Shown one piece after another: positions 34,986 to 43,173 of a DNA stretch of 64,000 nt (positions are counted from its first letter, which is position 1; each line of letters starts with the position of its first letter). Location of the stretch: positions 1-64,000 of the forward strand of contig CAMBOI010000006.1 in assembly GCA_945869265.1 (NCBI GenBank), written 5' to 3'. Position numbers and translations under genes: made by a program. The notes beneath the pieces were generated by a model. It was not told the origin of the DNA and did no database searches. It saw only the letters and a list, made by a program, of their open reading frames with translations. This DNA comes from an uncultured Prevotella sp. (GTDB taxonomy: Bacteria > Bacteroidota > Bacteroidia > Bacteroidales > Bacteroidaceae).

Positions 34986-37900
34986 TCAAAATACCCCCTT
35001 GCAGTATTCCTCCGTGGGGACATCTATATATCCACCCTTGGCACGCACATAATCGAGAAGATTGGAGAAAGTGATGTTCATATTAAGCAACACGGGATTG
35101 CCTATGAGAATGAGATTCAGACGGGCACGGGTGAGAGCCACGTTCAACTTACGGTCGATTATCATGCCGTCCTCCTCAAACACGTCGTTGGTGAGGAAAT
35201 TAAGCTGGTAGGGCTGCTGGATGGTGAAACCATAGATGATGAAGTCGCGTTGACTGCCTTGATAGCGCTCCACGGTGTCGATGGTGATGTCGTGCAGACA
35301 CGGGATGCCATATCTGTCTATCTCGTTACGCACGGATGATATCTGGTTGCGATAAGGCACTATCACCCCGACGGTCTTGTCTTTATCAAAGCCTTCAGAT
35401 GTCAGTTCGTATATGGCACGTATCGTGGCGGCAATCATCTGCGCCTCGGTCTTGTTGGTCTTTGCCGAAGGTGACAACACTGTTGGTCGAGCCGCCACAA
35501 AGGCTATGCGGTGGGTGGTGAGCATGGTGATGATACTGTTGGCGGAGTCCTTGCGCACAGTGGGGAGCGTCTGATGTTCGAGCGGCACAATGTCGAGCTT
35601 GTTGCCATAGAAGGCCTGATTGGGAAATTCGGCAATGTCCCTGTGCATTCGCCCCTGTTTGGTGAGCATATACACGTATCTCTCGTCATACCCCTTATCA
35701 GTCTTGAATTGCACCAACAATCGCTCAAACAACGACAAGCGGCAATCCCTCAGGTTGATGTCGATGAGTTCGGGTTCGCTTACTGCCGATTCCTCCATCG
35801 TCTGCTGCACCACTGCGGGCAATTGCTTGTGGTCGCCGATAAGTACAAACTTGTCTATCCGGCATCTATTGTCCTTTTGCGCACTAAAGAGTCCTATCAG
35901 ATGGGGTTCGAGAATCTGCGATGACTCATCCACGATGGCAAGACTGAAATGCTTTATTCCCAACAACGATATGTTGGCGTTGAGAGATGCAGTTGTTCCA
36001 CAGAACACCCTTGTCGCTTGTATCATCTTCATCACCGCATTGGCGCTATTGAGCTTCTTCGACTTTACACTGAGCATATAGTCGAGATATTCCTTAGAGC
36101 ACGAGAGTTCCGACCCTAAGCGTATGAAATCAAAATCCGGATTCTCCTGCCTCATCTCCACCAGTTTGCTGCATATCTCATCCACAGCCCTGTTGGTATA
36201 TGACAAAAGCAGCACGTTGGTGCCCTCCTCCAGCAATTCCTCCTTGAGCAGGTTCACCAGGCCGTAGGATGTCTTGCCAGTGCCCGGAGGACCGATAATG
36301 AGGAATATGTCCTTGGCTTGCTTGGCATGTTCCACAAGAGTGTTGAAGGCTCCGTATTCCCCCTTGCGATGGATGGATGTGTCGCATATAGGCTCACGCT
36401 GAGAAAGTATGAGGTCGCGACGTGATTTCGGTGCCGAGAGGAAAGAATGCATTGCACTGTATAGCGAACCGGTCATCGACTCAAGCATGTCGTGCTCAAT
36501 GGCCCAAAGCGTGCCCTCGGGCTTGTTCTCTATCGTTCTCTTGTCCGTCTGACTGTTACGCAATTTCAGTTCAATGTCATTCTCACGAATATCCACGATA
36601 GTAGCCCTATGCACCATCTGTGCGCAGGCATTGGGGATCCTTGTTTTCTTGTCGTAATTATATGGATAAAGTATGACGATATCTCCTATACGGAAATTCG
36701 TAGTGTCGGCAGATTGCGGTTCATCAAACTTAAGCACCACCCCACTAATCGCGGCACTGCCTTCGTCATCATAACGGAATTCCGACACTGTCAATCCGTC
36801 GTATATATTTCCCGCCGTCTTCTTGTCATCAAGAGTGTCATTCCATATTGACGCAAATCCAGAGTTTTCCTTCTGCTTGTTTCCCACTTTCGACAACAAC
36901 TGTTCGTTTTCTAGGAAACGCAGGAATCGCAGGTAATACGAGCGTTCTAACTTTGTGGCGGAATAGATGGGCGCAAGCAATGCCGACAGTTGTGGCTTTA
37001 AGTAGTTTTCCCATAGTCGGCCCGATATTTGCTTCAGGTTCAACTTGTCCGGTGTCAGAGTCGTCAATATGTCCAATCCCTCCTTGGCATAGAATATCTC
37101 GCTCCATGCTATCAGATTGCGCATCCTTATCGCCCTAAGCAGCAGCCGCTGGTCGTTTGCCAAAAGCACCAATCCTGCAGAGTATTTGGAATAAAGGAGC
37201 ATGATATGTTTCATTTCTTCGGCATATTTCCCAAACTCATAATTGAACAGAGCGCGATATAGCATCAGCTGCACCTTATGGGGCTCCTTTATCACGGGGA
37301 TATCCGGATTGCTGTCAGGTGATTTAAACGGGACAAATTCTCCCTTGCCCGATTTCTGCTCTATGATGGTCACGTCCCTACCCTTTTGACATAGAAAGTC
37401 GAGACGTCCTTGTATTCCCAACACCTCACTGAAGAACGAGGGTTCCAGGACAACATCTTCCTTGCTATACTGTCCGATTGAGTTTGGAAGATCGGAGCCT
37501 ATCAGTTTCTCAATATTGCGTTTCTGAACCAGCGCATCTTGCTTAAACTGCACGAAGTTGTCAATCAGTTCCTGGCAAGATATCATGCTTAGAGCATTTT
37601 TATTGACAAACTCCTTAAGACTGTTCTCAAAGGGGATGTCCCTGCCATGCACAGTGTCGTCGAGAAATTGTCCGGAGAGATTACCCAGGAATATCGCCCG
37701 ATTATTCACATTGGGCTTAATCTTATTGATGAGATTCACGAAAGGCGACTCGGCATACGACTCAAAGCAACTGGCTATCGTAGTGATGTTCACGAGGAAA
37801 TCAGGTTCGAGAATAATAAGCTCCGGCATGACTATCTCCCCTCGCTCATCCATACGTATTCTGACGAGGTTCATCTGCGCGCCCTCCCACAACACCGTCT

Positions 37901-38540
37901 TCAGATACGACCAGTCGGCCTTGCCGTCAAGCGTCAATATCTTGTTGTCCTTACCATAGCATATCTTGAGTGTTGTGTTGTTCTCTTCCTCCGTTGCCCA
38001 GATGAAATTGTCATCCCATCGCGCCACCACCACGCGTAGCACATTCTCACTGAATTTTCCCCATGTGCTTTTCCTGTCGGCCTTGGGGAAATGGCTCTTC
38101 AGGCTATCGGGTATCTCCTCCTTGCCACACACCCAATACACCAGCAATGCCGTAGCCTTAATATTGTGGGGGAAGAGCCGTTCGAGTTCGTCATCTGACA
38201 GTTCTTGGTCTCTATTCGACTTTGGGAATATGTCCTTGCGCGCCAAGTGTATGAGATCGGCTATTGTATAAGGAATCTGATATTTCTTTACACAATAATC
38301 CACCTTGGAGAAGAATCCCACAAAGGCAATCTGACAATCGGCTATAGCCTGTTCCACCGCACGTCGGAACACACCTCTTAGTATGTCATACCTTTCTTCG
38401 GTTGACATACCCTCAGCACAAGCTCCCTCCAACTGCACGTAGAGTGCTGATGCAGATTCCACTATAATATACTTGCCCCTGCCGGTGTTCTTCTCCCTGC
38501 CGTCGGCATCAGCATGCTTTCGGCCATATGGTGATAGCAT
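34986..38540 (-). CDS. Dna2-like nuclease-helicase (PD-(D/E)XK plus UPF1/SF1 helicase)
   Basis: A large protein of 1184 residues. The N-terminal third has no clear motif. A PD-(D/E)XK nuclease core is seen at 376-400 (GIQGRLDFLCQ ... TIIEQKSGKG: Asp381, Glu394, Lys396). The SF1 helicase follows: Walker A GPPGTGKTSYG (750-757), DESSQILEP (motif II), GDHKQLPAV (motif III), and LTRARLNLILIG at the end. Order and motifs match Dna2/UPF1-like proteins that process DNA ends or R-loops; several defence systems use the same architecture. ATG 38540 is preferred over a TTG two codons upstream. It follows the nitroreductase gene by 6 bases. Confidence 0.85.
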   Translation of the reverse strand: MLSPYGRKHADADGREKNTGRGKYIIVESASALYVQLEGACAEGMSTEERYDILRGVFRRAVEQAIADCQIAFVGFFSKVDYCVKKYQIPYTIADLIHLARKDIFPKSNRDQELSDDELERLFPHNIKATALLVYWVCGKEEIPDSLKSHFPKADRKSTWGKFSENVLRVVVARWDDNFIWATEEENNTTLKICYGKDNKILTLDGKADWSYLKTVLWEGAQMNLVRIRMDERGEIVMPELIILEPDFLVNITTIASCFESYAESPFVNLINKIKPNVNNRAIFLGNLSGQFLDDTVHGRDIPFENSLKEFVNKNALSMISCQELIDNFVQFKQDALVQKRNIEKLIGSDLPNSIGQYSKEDVVLEPSFFSEVLGIQGRLDFLCQKGRDVTIIEQKSGKGEFVPFKSPDSNPDIPVIKEPHKVQLMLYRALFNYEFGKYAEEMKHIMLLYSKYSAGLVLLANDQRLLLRAIRMRNLIAWSEIFYAKEGLDILTTLTPDKLNLKQISGRLWENYLKPQLSALLAPIYSATKLERSYYLRFLRFLENEQLLSKVGNKQKENSGFASIWNDTLDDKKTAGNIYDGLTVSEFRYDDEGSAAISGVVLKFDEPQSADTTNFRIGDIVILYPYNYDKKTRIPNACAQMVHRATIVDIRENDIELKLRNSQTDKRTIENKPEGTLWAIEHDMLESMTGSLYSAMHSFLSAPKSRRDLILSQREPICDTSIHRKGEYGAFNTLVEHAKQAKDIFLIIGPPGTGKTSYGLVNLLKEELLEEGTNVLLLSYTNRAVDEICSKLVEMRQENPDFDFIRLGSELSCSKEYLDYMLSVKSKKLNSANAVMKMIQATRVFCGTTASLNANISLLGIKHFSLAIVDESSQILEPHLIGLFSAQKDNRCRIDKFVLIGDHKQLPAVVQQTMEESAVSEPELIDINLRDCRLSLFERLLVQFKTDKGYDERYVYMLTKQGRMHRDIAEFPNQAFYGNKLDIVPLEHQTLPTVRKDSANSIITMLTTHRIAFVAARPTVLSPSAKTNKTEAQMIAATIRAIYELTSEGFDKDKTVGVIVPYRNQISSVRNEIDRYGIPCLHDITIDTVERYQGSQRDFIIYGFTIQQPYQLNFLTNDVFEEDGMIIDRKLNVALTRARLNLILIGNPVLLNMNITFSNLLDYVRAKGGYIDVPTEEYCKGVF

Positions 38541-38546
38541 GTTCAA

Positions 38547-39230
38547 TTACTTCTCGTAGCCTACGGGGTGATTGACAAGGAGAGTTTTGTTTTCGTCGAG
38601 ATGCAGTTCCTTGGCGAGTGTCTCCTTGTCCATAGTCATTCTGGGCACGGTGGCAAGACCGAGAGCAGTGCATGCCAAGCAAATGTTCTGCGATACATAT
38701 CCGGCATCTATAGCCCCCATCACTTCGGCACCTTTGGCACGATCCCCGAATTTTGTGCGGTCGCTTACAAGTACAAGACTTACGGGTGCAACGGCAACAG
38801 CCTCCTGACGTCCGGCAACAGCAGGGCGCAAGTCCTTGTCGCTCACCTTCTGCAGCGAGTTACCATCCGGAACATATAGCCATGCTCCATCCTTGGTGCA
38901 TACATATACGAGGATGTCCTGCGCATTAATGGCAGAAGGAGCGGTTATCTTCTTCGTGTCGGGACGATTGATGCCGCAGGCAGCCCAAAGGAGTTCGGAG
39001 AGGTCGGCATCAGAAACGGCCTTGTCGCTGAAGTCGCGCACGGAGTGACGCTGCTGCAGTGATTCCATAAGAGTCATCTTGGTACTCTTGGTGGGAGCCG
39101 GCAATGAGCGTGTGTCACTTGCATTAGCATTTTGGCAACTTGTGGTTGCGATACTTGTTGCAGCCATTACAGTCACTGTCATAAAAGACAGGGCAGTGAA
39201 GATAGATGTTTTCTTGAAGTTCATATTCAT
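38547..39230 (-). CDS. exported nitroreductase-family protein
   Basis: A 227-residue protein with an N-terminal hydrophobic segment and a Cys at TTSCQN (about residue 32), so it is exported and possibly a lipoprotein. The nitroreductase fold starts at LMESLQQRHSVRDFSDKAVS (FMN phosphate contacts Arg/His/Ser) and continues with LLWAACGINRPD and GYVSQNICLACTALGLATVP. The enzymes use FMN and NAD(P)H to reduce nitro groups or quinones; an extracytoplasmic form would need its cofactor loaded before or during export. The substrate is unknown. Confidence 0.75.
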   Translation of the reverse strand: MNMNFKKTSIFTALSFMTVTVMAATSIATTSCQNANASDTRSLPAPTKSTKMTLMESLQQRHSVRDFSDKAVSDADLSELLWAACGINRPDTKKITAPSAINAQDILVYVCTKDGAWLYVPDGNSLQKVSDKDLRPAVAGRQEAVAVAPVSLVLVSDRTKFGDRAKGAEVMGAIDAGYVSQNICLACTALGLATVPRMTMDKETLAKELHLDENKTLLVNHPVGYEK

Positions 39231-39266
39231 AAATCGATTTTAAAGTTATTACAAAAACGGTGCGAG

Positions 39267-39740
39267 TTATTGGGGAAATTCGGGATATACTCTGAAAACA
39301 ATGCGAAACGAACCTTCGTTGTAGCTCGTACTTGTAATTCGGAATGACCCAATCTCCTTGGTTGACTTTACGTGCTTGCCGATGCAAGGGCATACGTCAT
39401 AGTCGCCAATCCTTACGAGTCGCAATGTTTCACTTGCGTCTTCGGGCAATTTGTCGAGCTTAACTCCCACTGGGATATTGTCGCGAGTGACAAACTCATA
39501 TTCCACAGGCAAGTCTGCGGCAATAAGTTCGTTGATTTTCCCCTCTATTTCAGCAACTTGTCCATCAGTGGGACATTCCGCAAGCAGAAAGTTTATTTTA
39601 CTCTTCTTTCTCTCAATATGAGCATTCTTCGACCTTTCGCAGCCGAACATCCTCACCATTGTCTGATTGAGCAAATGCTCCGCTGTATGCGAAGGTTCGT
39701 GCTCACTCTTGTTGTGGTCATTCAATACTGGTTGTTCCAT
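39267..39740 (-). CDS. AlaX-like alanyl-tRNA editing protein
   Basis: A 157-residue protein of the threonyl/alanyl-tRNA synthetase second additional domain family. The zinc ligands are HTAEHLLNQTM (HxxxH) and CPCIGKHV (CxxxH). Such free-standing AlaX proteins hydrolyse Ser- or Gly-mischarged tRNA-Ala in trans. The length fits the short AlaX class. It has its own Bacteroidota promoter 64 bases upstream. Confidence 0.8.
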   Translation of the reverse strand: MEQPVLNDHNKSEHEPSHTAEHLLNQTMVRMFGCERSKNAHIERKKSKINFLLAECPTDGQVAEIEGKINELIAADLPVEYEFVTRDNIPVGVKLDKLPEDASETLRLVRIGDYDVCPCIGKHVKSTKEIGSFRITSTSYNEGSFRIVFRVYPEFPQ

Positions 39741-39803
39741 ATACTAACAAAAAAACTATAAACAATTGTAAGTGCAACTTTATAAGGCACTAAATTAATG
39801 CTG

Positions 39804-39834
39804 CAAAAATACATCTTTTATTTCAGAAAACAAA
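39804..39834 (-). promoter_or_regulatory. promoter of the AlaX-like gene
   Basis: Minus strand: TTTG (39834-39831), 19-base spacer, TATTTTTG (39811-39804). Confidence 0.7.
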
Positions 39835-39977
39835 GGTTTTTCCTCCAAATTTCACAAAAAACATGCGATTTAGAGCAAAACTATTGGCAAAAAGTTGCAA
39901 AAAACACTTGGATTTATTGGAATATAGTATAGCTCGTACTTGTAATCCTTCATTTTGGTTAAAGAAAGGAACAAATT

Positions 39978-40016
39978 ATCCACAAATCACGGAATTAAAA
40001 TCCACAAATCACGGAA
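39978..40016. repeat. 17-base direct repeat in an intergenic region
   Basis: ATCCACAAATCACGGAA occurs at 39978-39994 and again at 40000-40016 (22-base period), followed by a related TTTACGGAATT near 40030. The about 500 bases between the AlaX and YbjN genes otherwise hold only the promoter and pseudogene below. Confidence 0.6.
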
Positions 40017-40052
40017 AAATAATCAATATTTTACGGAATTTTCAGGAAATCC

Positions 40053-40083
40053 TTTGTAATTCAACAAATTATTTATACCTTTG
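40053..40083 (+). promoter_or_regulatory. intact promoter in front of a broken gene
   Basis: TTTG (40053-40056), 19-base spacer, TACCTTTG (40076-40083): a consensus Bacteroidota promoter 28 bases upstream of the pseudogene start. Confidence 0.75.
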
Positions 40084-40111
40084 CACCCACATAATCCAAG
40101 CATATAAAGAT

Positions 40112-40204
40112 ATGACCGACTTTAAATATTAACCTCGTATTGCGGACTCCATTCTTCAGAAAAAAATGAAAGAACATGCCTTCAAGATGCTTGCTCCAAG
40201 ATAA
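40112..40204 (+). pseudogene. remnant of a DUF4143/AAA ATPase gene
   Basis: From ATG 40112 the frame reads MTDFKY, stop, then in the same frame PRIADSILQKKMKEHAF and KMLAPR, stop. Bacteroidales AAA ATPases with a C-terminal DUF4143 begin with a block very like FKYxPRIADxILQxKLK just before their P-loop (EGPKxCGKT). Here the P-loop and everything after are lost and a stop interrupts the block, while the promoter remains. Confidence 0.55.
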
Positions 40205-40240
40205 ATGAATTGACTGTGTTCATTCAATCCCCTATTAATC

Positions 40241-40801
40241 TTATTTTCTCTCCAACTCATTCTTCATAATCTCCATCTTGGTGTCTTCAAAATACTTCCT
40301 TGCCATGAAGAACCATTGAAGATATTGTGTAAGATAATGTTTCAAATTTGGAATATAGTCATTGAAAAGGAATGTAGCCTGCGAGTGGGTATATAGACGA
40401 TTGGTTTCGTTATTTATTACATAACACATGGTTATGATTCCCTTCTGATTAGTGTAATTTATAGCCTTTGACACTCTCGATACCTCATCAAGATCGTCAA
40501 GTTCTATTTCTGACCAGAAAGGATACCAAAGCGTGATGAATTCACTGTTGTCATCTATGTTGATGCTGAAATTCTGACCTTGATACGTAAAGTCCACTCG
40601 GGTATTTTCCTTTTCATCTACTACTGGCTCGCAGTTCATCTCATTGAGTGTATTCATGAGAAGAGGCTTAATGTCTTTCTGTCCAGTATTGGATACTGGT
40701 GATGATATTGAATTATCATCGTCAGAATTCTTCTTTGCGAATATAAACATATAAGTGGCAAAGCCTGTAATAAATCCGACAATTACTAAAAACAAATCCA
40801 T
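40241..40801 (-). CDS. membrane-anchored YbjN-like protein
   Basis: The start is taken at ATG 40801 (MDLFLVIVGFITGF), giving 186 residues with one N-terminal membrane segment (about 3-20). From about residue 40 the protein resembles the YbjN/type III chaperone-like fold: LMNTLNEMNCEPVVDE, VDFTYQGQNFSINID, ITLWYPFW and a C-terminal helix pair. YbjN proteins are linked to motility and stress in enterobacteria; the role here is unknown. Its promoter lies in the copy A repeat, so it shares its upstream sequence with the upxY operon. Confidence 0.6.
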   Translation of the reverse strand: MDLFLVIVGFITGFATYMFIFAKKNSDDDNSISSPVSNTGQKDIKPLLMNTLNEMNCEPVVDEKENTRVDFTYQGQNFSINIDDNSEFITLWYPFWSEIELDDLDEVSRVSKAINYTNQKGIITMCYVINNETNRLYTHSQATFLFNDYIPNLKHYLTQYLQWFFMARKYFEDTKMEIMKNELERK

Positions 40802-40838
40802 ATCTTCTATTTTTAAAGTTTCACTATAAACCATATTC

Positions 40839-40994
40839 TACCGACACCCCTGTAGGTTAGTCATTGGCTTCGGGGATGGCAATAGCGGTAAGGCCATTGC
40901 AAAGATAAAGAAAATAATCGGAAGTTATATATGTTTGAAATAGTTTTAACACGAATTTAACAGTAATATGATCATTAAACACAGAACGGCTACT
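40839..40994 (-). repeat. direct repeat, copy A (upxY 5' end and promoter relic)
   Basis: Two blocks match copy B at 56008-56268: 40839-40895 (57 bases, matching 56008-56064 without gaps) and 40896-40994 (99 bases, matching 56171-56268 at about 95%). The 106 bases that separate the blocks in copy B, including the upxY start codon, are missing here. On the minus strand it carries the promoter box TATCTTTG (40907-40900), then a relic reading GLTAIAIPEAND and a stop. It now serves as the upstream region of the YbjN-like gene. Confidence 0.85.
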
Positions 40995-41053
40995 TCTGAA
41001 AATTCTCCAAGAATCCTCCAAAATTTTTAAAATATCTCCTATATTTTACTGAA

Positions 41054-41115
41054 CTTTCGCTTTAATTTTGCAGCGTGAATAATAGAGTATCCACGCTGCA
41101 AAATTAAAGCGAAAG
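41054..41115. repeat. perfect 24-base inverted repeat containing promoter-like boxes
   Basis: The left arm 41054-41077 (CTTTCGCTTTAATTTTGCAG plus CGTG) and right arm 41092-41115 are exact inverse complements around a 14-base loop. Each arm holds TAATTTTG, a -7 element pointing into the loop. No T run follows on either side. It lies between copy A and the zinc-ribbon gene. Confidence 0.85.
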
Positions 41116-41168
41116 GTAAGTTAGTAATATTCGATATAATTACATTTTCACTATGAATAATGATGCTA

Positions 41169-41432
41169 TTAATACTTTTTCACCTCTTTCACACCACCAA
41201 AAGCACTTAGCCGTACCTTAAACGCCTCATGGCAATCTTTACAACAATATTGATGCCATGTACGACCATAGCCAATATTCGCTCCTAGTATTCCAGGAAC
41301 CCCCGTCGCCATTTCAAGAAGTGCACCTCCTACCACAGAACCTGCTGTTGCAAGTTTGTCTGATAATTTACCGTTTGTTGTTTTTGCTGTGTTGATACTG
41401 CCACAATATGGGCATTTTACTATTGTTGCCAT
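41169..41432 (-). CDS. small zinc-ribbon protein
   Basis: An 87-residue protein with two Cys pairs: CPYCGS near the start and CCKDCH near residue 70, forming a split zinc ribbon around a Gly/Ala-rich hydrophobic loop (VVGGALLEMATGVPGILGANIG) that may touch a membrane. No family is named. It is the last gene of the small downstream unit at 42303-41169, 31 bases after the J-domain gene. Confidence 0.55.
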   Translation of the reverse strand: MATIVKCPYCGSINTAKTTNGKLSDKLATAGSVVGGALLEMATGVPGILGANIGYGRTWHQYCCKDCHEAFKVRLSAFGGVKEVKKY

Positions 41433-41463
41433 AATTTCTATTTTTATTAAATGAATAATATTA

Positions 41464-41715
41464 TTACAAGCTCTCTTCTATTTCCGTTTTAAGCTTAAGT
41501 AGCTCTGAATAGTTATGCCTGTTTGCTGTGACTCTCCGCATCAGGTTCTCTGCTGTTTCACGCCTGTCTGGATGTCTGTCAGGGTGCACCGCCAAACTCA
41601 ATTCCTTATAGAGTTTGCGTGCTTTTACCATACTATCAACAACGTTTGCACTCTCGTCCCCTTTTATTGTTCTACGGAAACGTATGCGGTTAATGATTCT
41701 GATAAATATATTCAT
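41464..41715 (-). CDS. short J-domain-like protein
   Basis: An 83-residue basic protein. Residues about 30-80 carry a J-domain core: the LYKELSLAVHPDRHPDRRETAE segment includes the His-Pro-Asp motif that stimulates Hsp70. No Gly/Phe or zinc domain follows, so it would be a DnaJ-like co-chaperone only. It starts 3 bases after the preceding gene ends, and both proteins begin with MNI. Confidence 0.6.
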   Translation of the reverse strand: MNIFIRIINRIRFRRTIKGDESANVVDSMVKARKLYKELSLAVHPDRHPDRRETAENLMRRVTANRHNYSELLKLKTEIEESL

Positions 41716-41718
41716 GGC

Positions 41719-42129
41719 TCAACTAATGAAATATTGATTCAAATTAGCATATCTCTTCAAGGCAAAACTCTTCGTTTTTACAGTTGTCTTGCCTTTGATG
41801 ATAAGGGTGTCAAACCCAATAGCCATCAACTGTCGTACAAATGCCGCATTGTCTGTAACGTTGCTCGCTAATTCCTCCATTTCACTTTCGCGAAGAGAAT
41901 AGTCATTCTCGATAGTGATTTTGAATCCGCTACGAATCCAAAGGGAGCTCATTTCGTGCGCAAAAGCGCTATTGCCCTGAGATATTGACACTTTACACAA
42001 ACGCTTAAACTCCCCTGTAGTGAAATACTCTTTGAAAGCTGCATTCATTTGCGATATAATCCTCATGCGCTCGAACGAACCGTCAAGCAATGAGTTGATT
42101 AGATTTGTGATAATTGCTCGAATATTCAT
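41719..42129 (-). CDS. hypothetical protein, 136 aa
   Basis: A cytoplasmic helical protein not recognised by family. It has an amphipathic N-terminus (MNIRAIITNLINSLL), a middle block MNAAFKEYFTTGEFKRLC, and an acidic stretch ESEMEELASNV. It lies 21 bases after the small membrane protein gene and 3 bases before the J-domain gene, so the four genes 42303-41169 are probably one unit. Confidence 0.5.
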   Translation of the reverse strand: MNIRAIITNLINSLLDGSFERMRIISQMNAAFKEYFTTGEFKRLCKVSISQGNSAFAHEMSSLWIRSGFKITIENDYSLRESEMEELASNVTDNAAFVRQLMAIGFDTLIIKGKTTVKTKSFALKRYANLNQYFIS

Positions 42130-42150
42130 ATTTGTTTCCGTTTAATGTTC

Positions 42151-42303
42151 TCAACTCAAACCTGCATAAAGAATAATTCCCCATACGATAGCGATTGCCT
42201 TGTCACCAATACCACCACGTATTAGCATTGTAATTGGCCAAAGGAAGTCCCAATTGCTAATGAAACACATAATCATATAAATTATTGCTGCTAATGTAAA
42301 CAT
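42151..42303 (-). CDS. small membrane protein, 50 aa
   Basis: A frame of 50 codons from ATG 42303 encodes a protein with two hydrophobic segments: MFTLAAIIYMIMCFISNW and, after LWPITMLIRGGIGDK, AIAIVWGIILYAGLS. It probably forms a membrane hairpin. It fills a gap between the operon terminator at 42390-42419 and the next gene. No family is known; the hydrophobic pattern and spacing support it being real. Confidence 0.5.
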   Translation of the reverse strand: MFTLAAIIYMIMCFISNWDFLWPITMLIRGGIGDKAIAIVWGIILYAGLS

Positions 42304-42389
42304 AATATTTCGTTTTTTAAAAGTTACGCCCCAATATCGAGGTTCACTTTTCTATACCAATCATTGGCTAAAGGTAAATGCAAAAAACA

Positions 42390-42419
42390 AAAAAAAAGAG
42401 TCCTGCATTTGCAGAACTC
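42390..42419 (-). terminator. rho-independent terminator of the protease-sigma operon
   Basis: Minus strand: GAGTTCTGCA and TGCAGGACTC pair fully (one G-U) around an AA loop and are followed by eight or more T residues. It lies 26 bases after the anti-sigma gene stop and marks the end of the long operon from 56163. Confidence 0.92.
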
Positions 42420-42444
42420 CTTGAAATTTGTTTAGTGGATAACC

Positions 42445-43173
42445 TTATAAGTCCTTAATCTTCTTTATTAGTTCTTGTACCGGTTGTGTTATTTGCGGAT
42501 AATCATTATTTCGTTTTAGCATATTCTCAAGAATCGGTATAGGTTTCTCACGTTCTCCATTTTTCAAGTATGCTATGGCAAGATTCCATGATATATCATC
42601 TTGAAAATCAAAATATACGGATTCATCTTTGAATGAATCTTGATATATACGTTCAAGTTCAAGGATTGTTGGTGCTATTTCTCTACCTTCCTTTACATTC
42701 GCAAACAGGTGTTCAAGTTCCTTAAGTTTAGCCTTATCAATATTCCCTCGAATGTTTTCTGTGTCTGATATATCCTGAACGTATGCAAAATAGTGATTAT
42801 TTCCAAGTGAAACAGTTCTGTCATATTCATAGTAATGATAACCACCAAATACAATAATACCTACGATACAAGCTGCAGCAACTAACTTCATATATCTTGG
42901 CCACACTCTTAATATGCGAGTTTTCAATCCTAATGCTTTACGAAAATCCTGTTCGTCCATTAACCGTATTTTTTCGACTATAGCAACATCTTGTTTCATC
43001 CCTTCCTGTTGCATCGTCTTTATCATTAATGCTGTGATGCGAGCTCGTTCCTTCAACTCCGAGTCTGATGCAAGTTCTTCCATAAACAAATTCTCCTCTT
43101 TGTCAGTCATCTTGTTGCGGAGATATTTCTCTACTTTAGCATCAAATAGTTCAAAATTGTTAATCTTCTCCAT
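42445..43173 (-). CDS. membrane anti-sigma factor-like protein
   Basis: A 242-residue protein with a cytoplasmic N-terminal region (1-90) containing the anti-sigma-type stretch VEKYLRNKMTDKEENLFMEEL, one membrane segment at 94-111 (MKLVAAACIVGIIVFGGY), and a periplasmic part of about 130 residues with a TPR-like end (NLAIAYLKNGEREKPIPILENML). This is the usual form of Bacteroidota anti-sigma factors for ECF sigmas. It overlaps the sigma gene by 14 bases, indicating stoichiometric coupling. A periplasmic cleavage or binding event would be the expected trigger. Confidence 0.75.
   Translation of the reverse strand: MEKINNFELFDAKVEKYLRNKMTDKEENLFMEELASDSELKERARITALMIKTMQQEGMKQDVAIVEKIRLMDEQDFRKALGLKTRILRVWPRYMKLVAAACIVGIIVFGGYHYYEYDRTVSLGNNHYFAYVQDISDTENIRGNIDKAKLKELEHLFANVKEGREIAPTILELERIYQDSFKDESVYFDFQDDISWNLAIAYLKNGEREKPIPILENMLKRNNDYPQITQPVQELIKKIKDL

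Noticed and set aside
39863..40132. 89-codon plus-strand frame between the AlaX and YbjN genes
   Set aside because: It covers the 17-base direct repeats and the promoter of the DUF4143 relic, has low-complexity composition, and resembles no protein.
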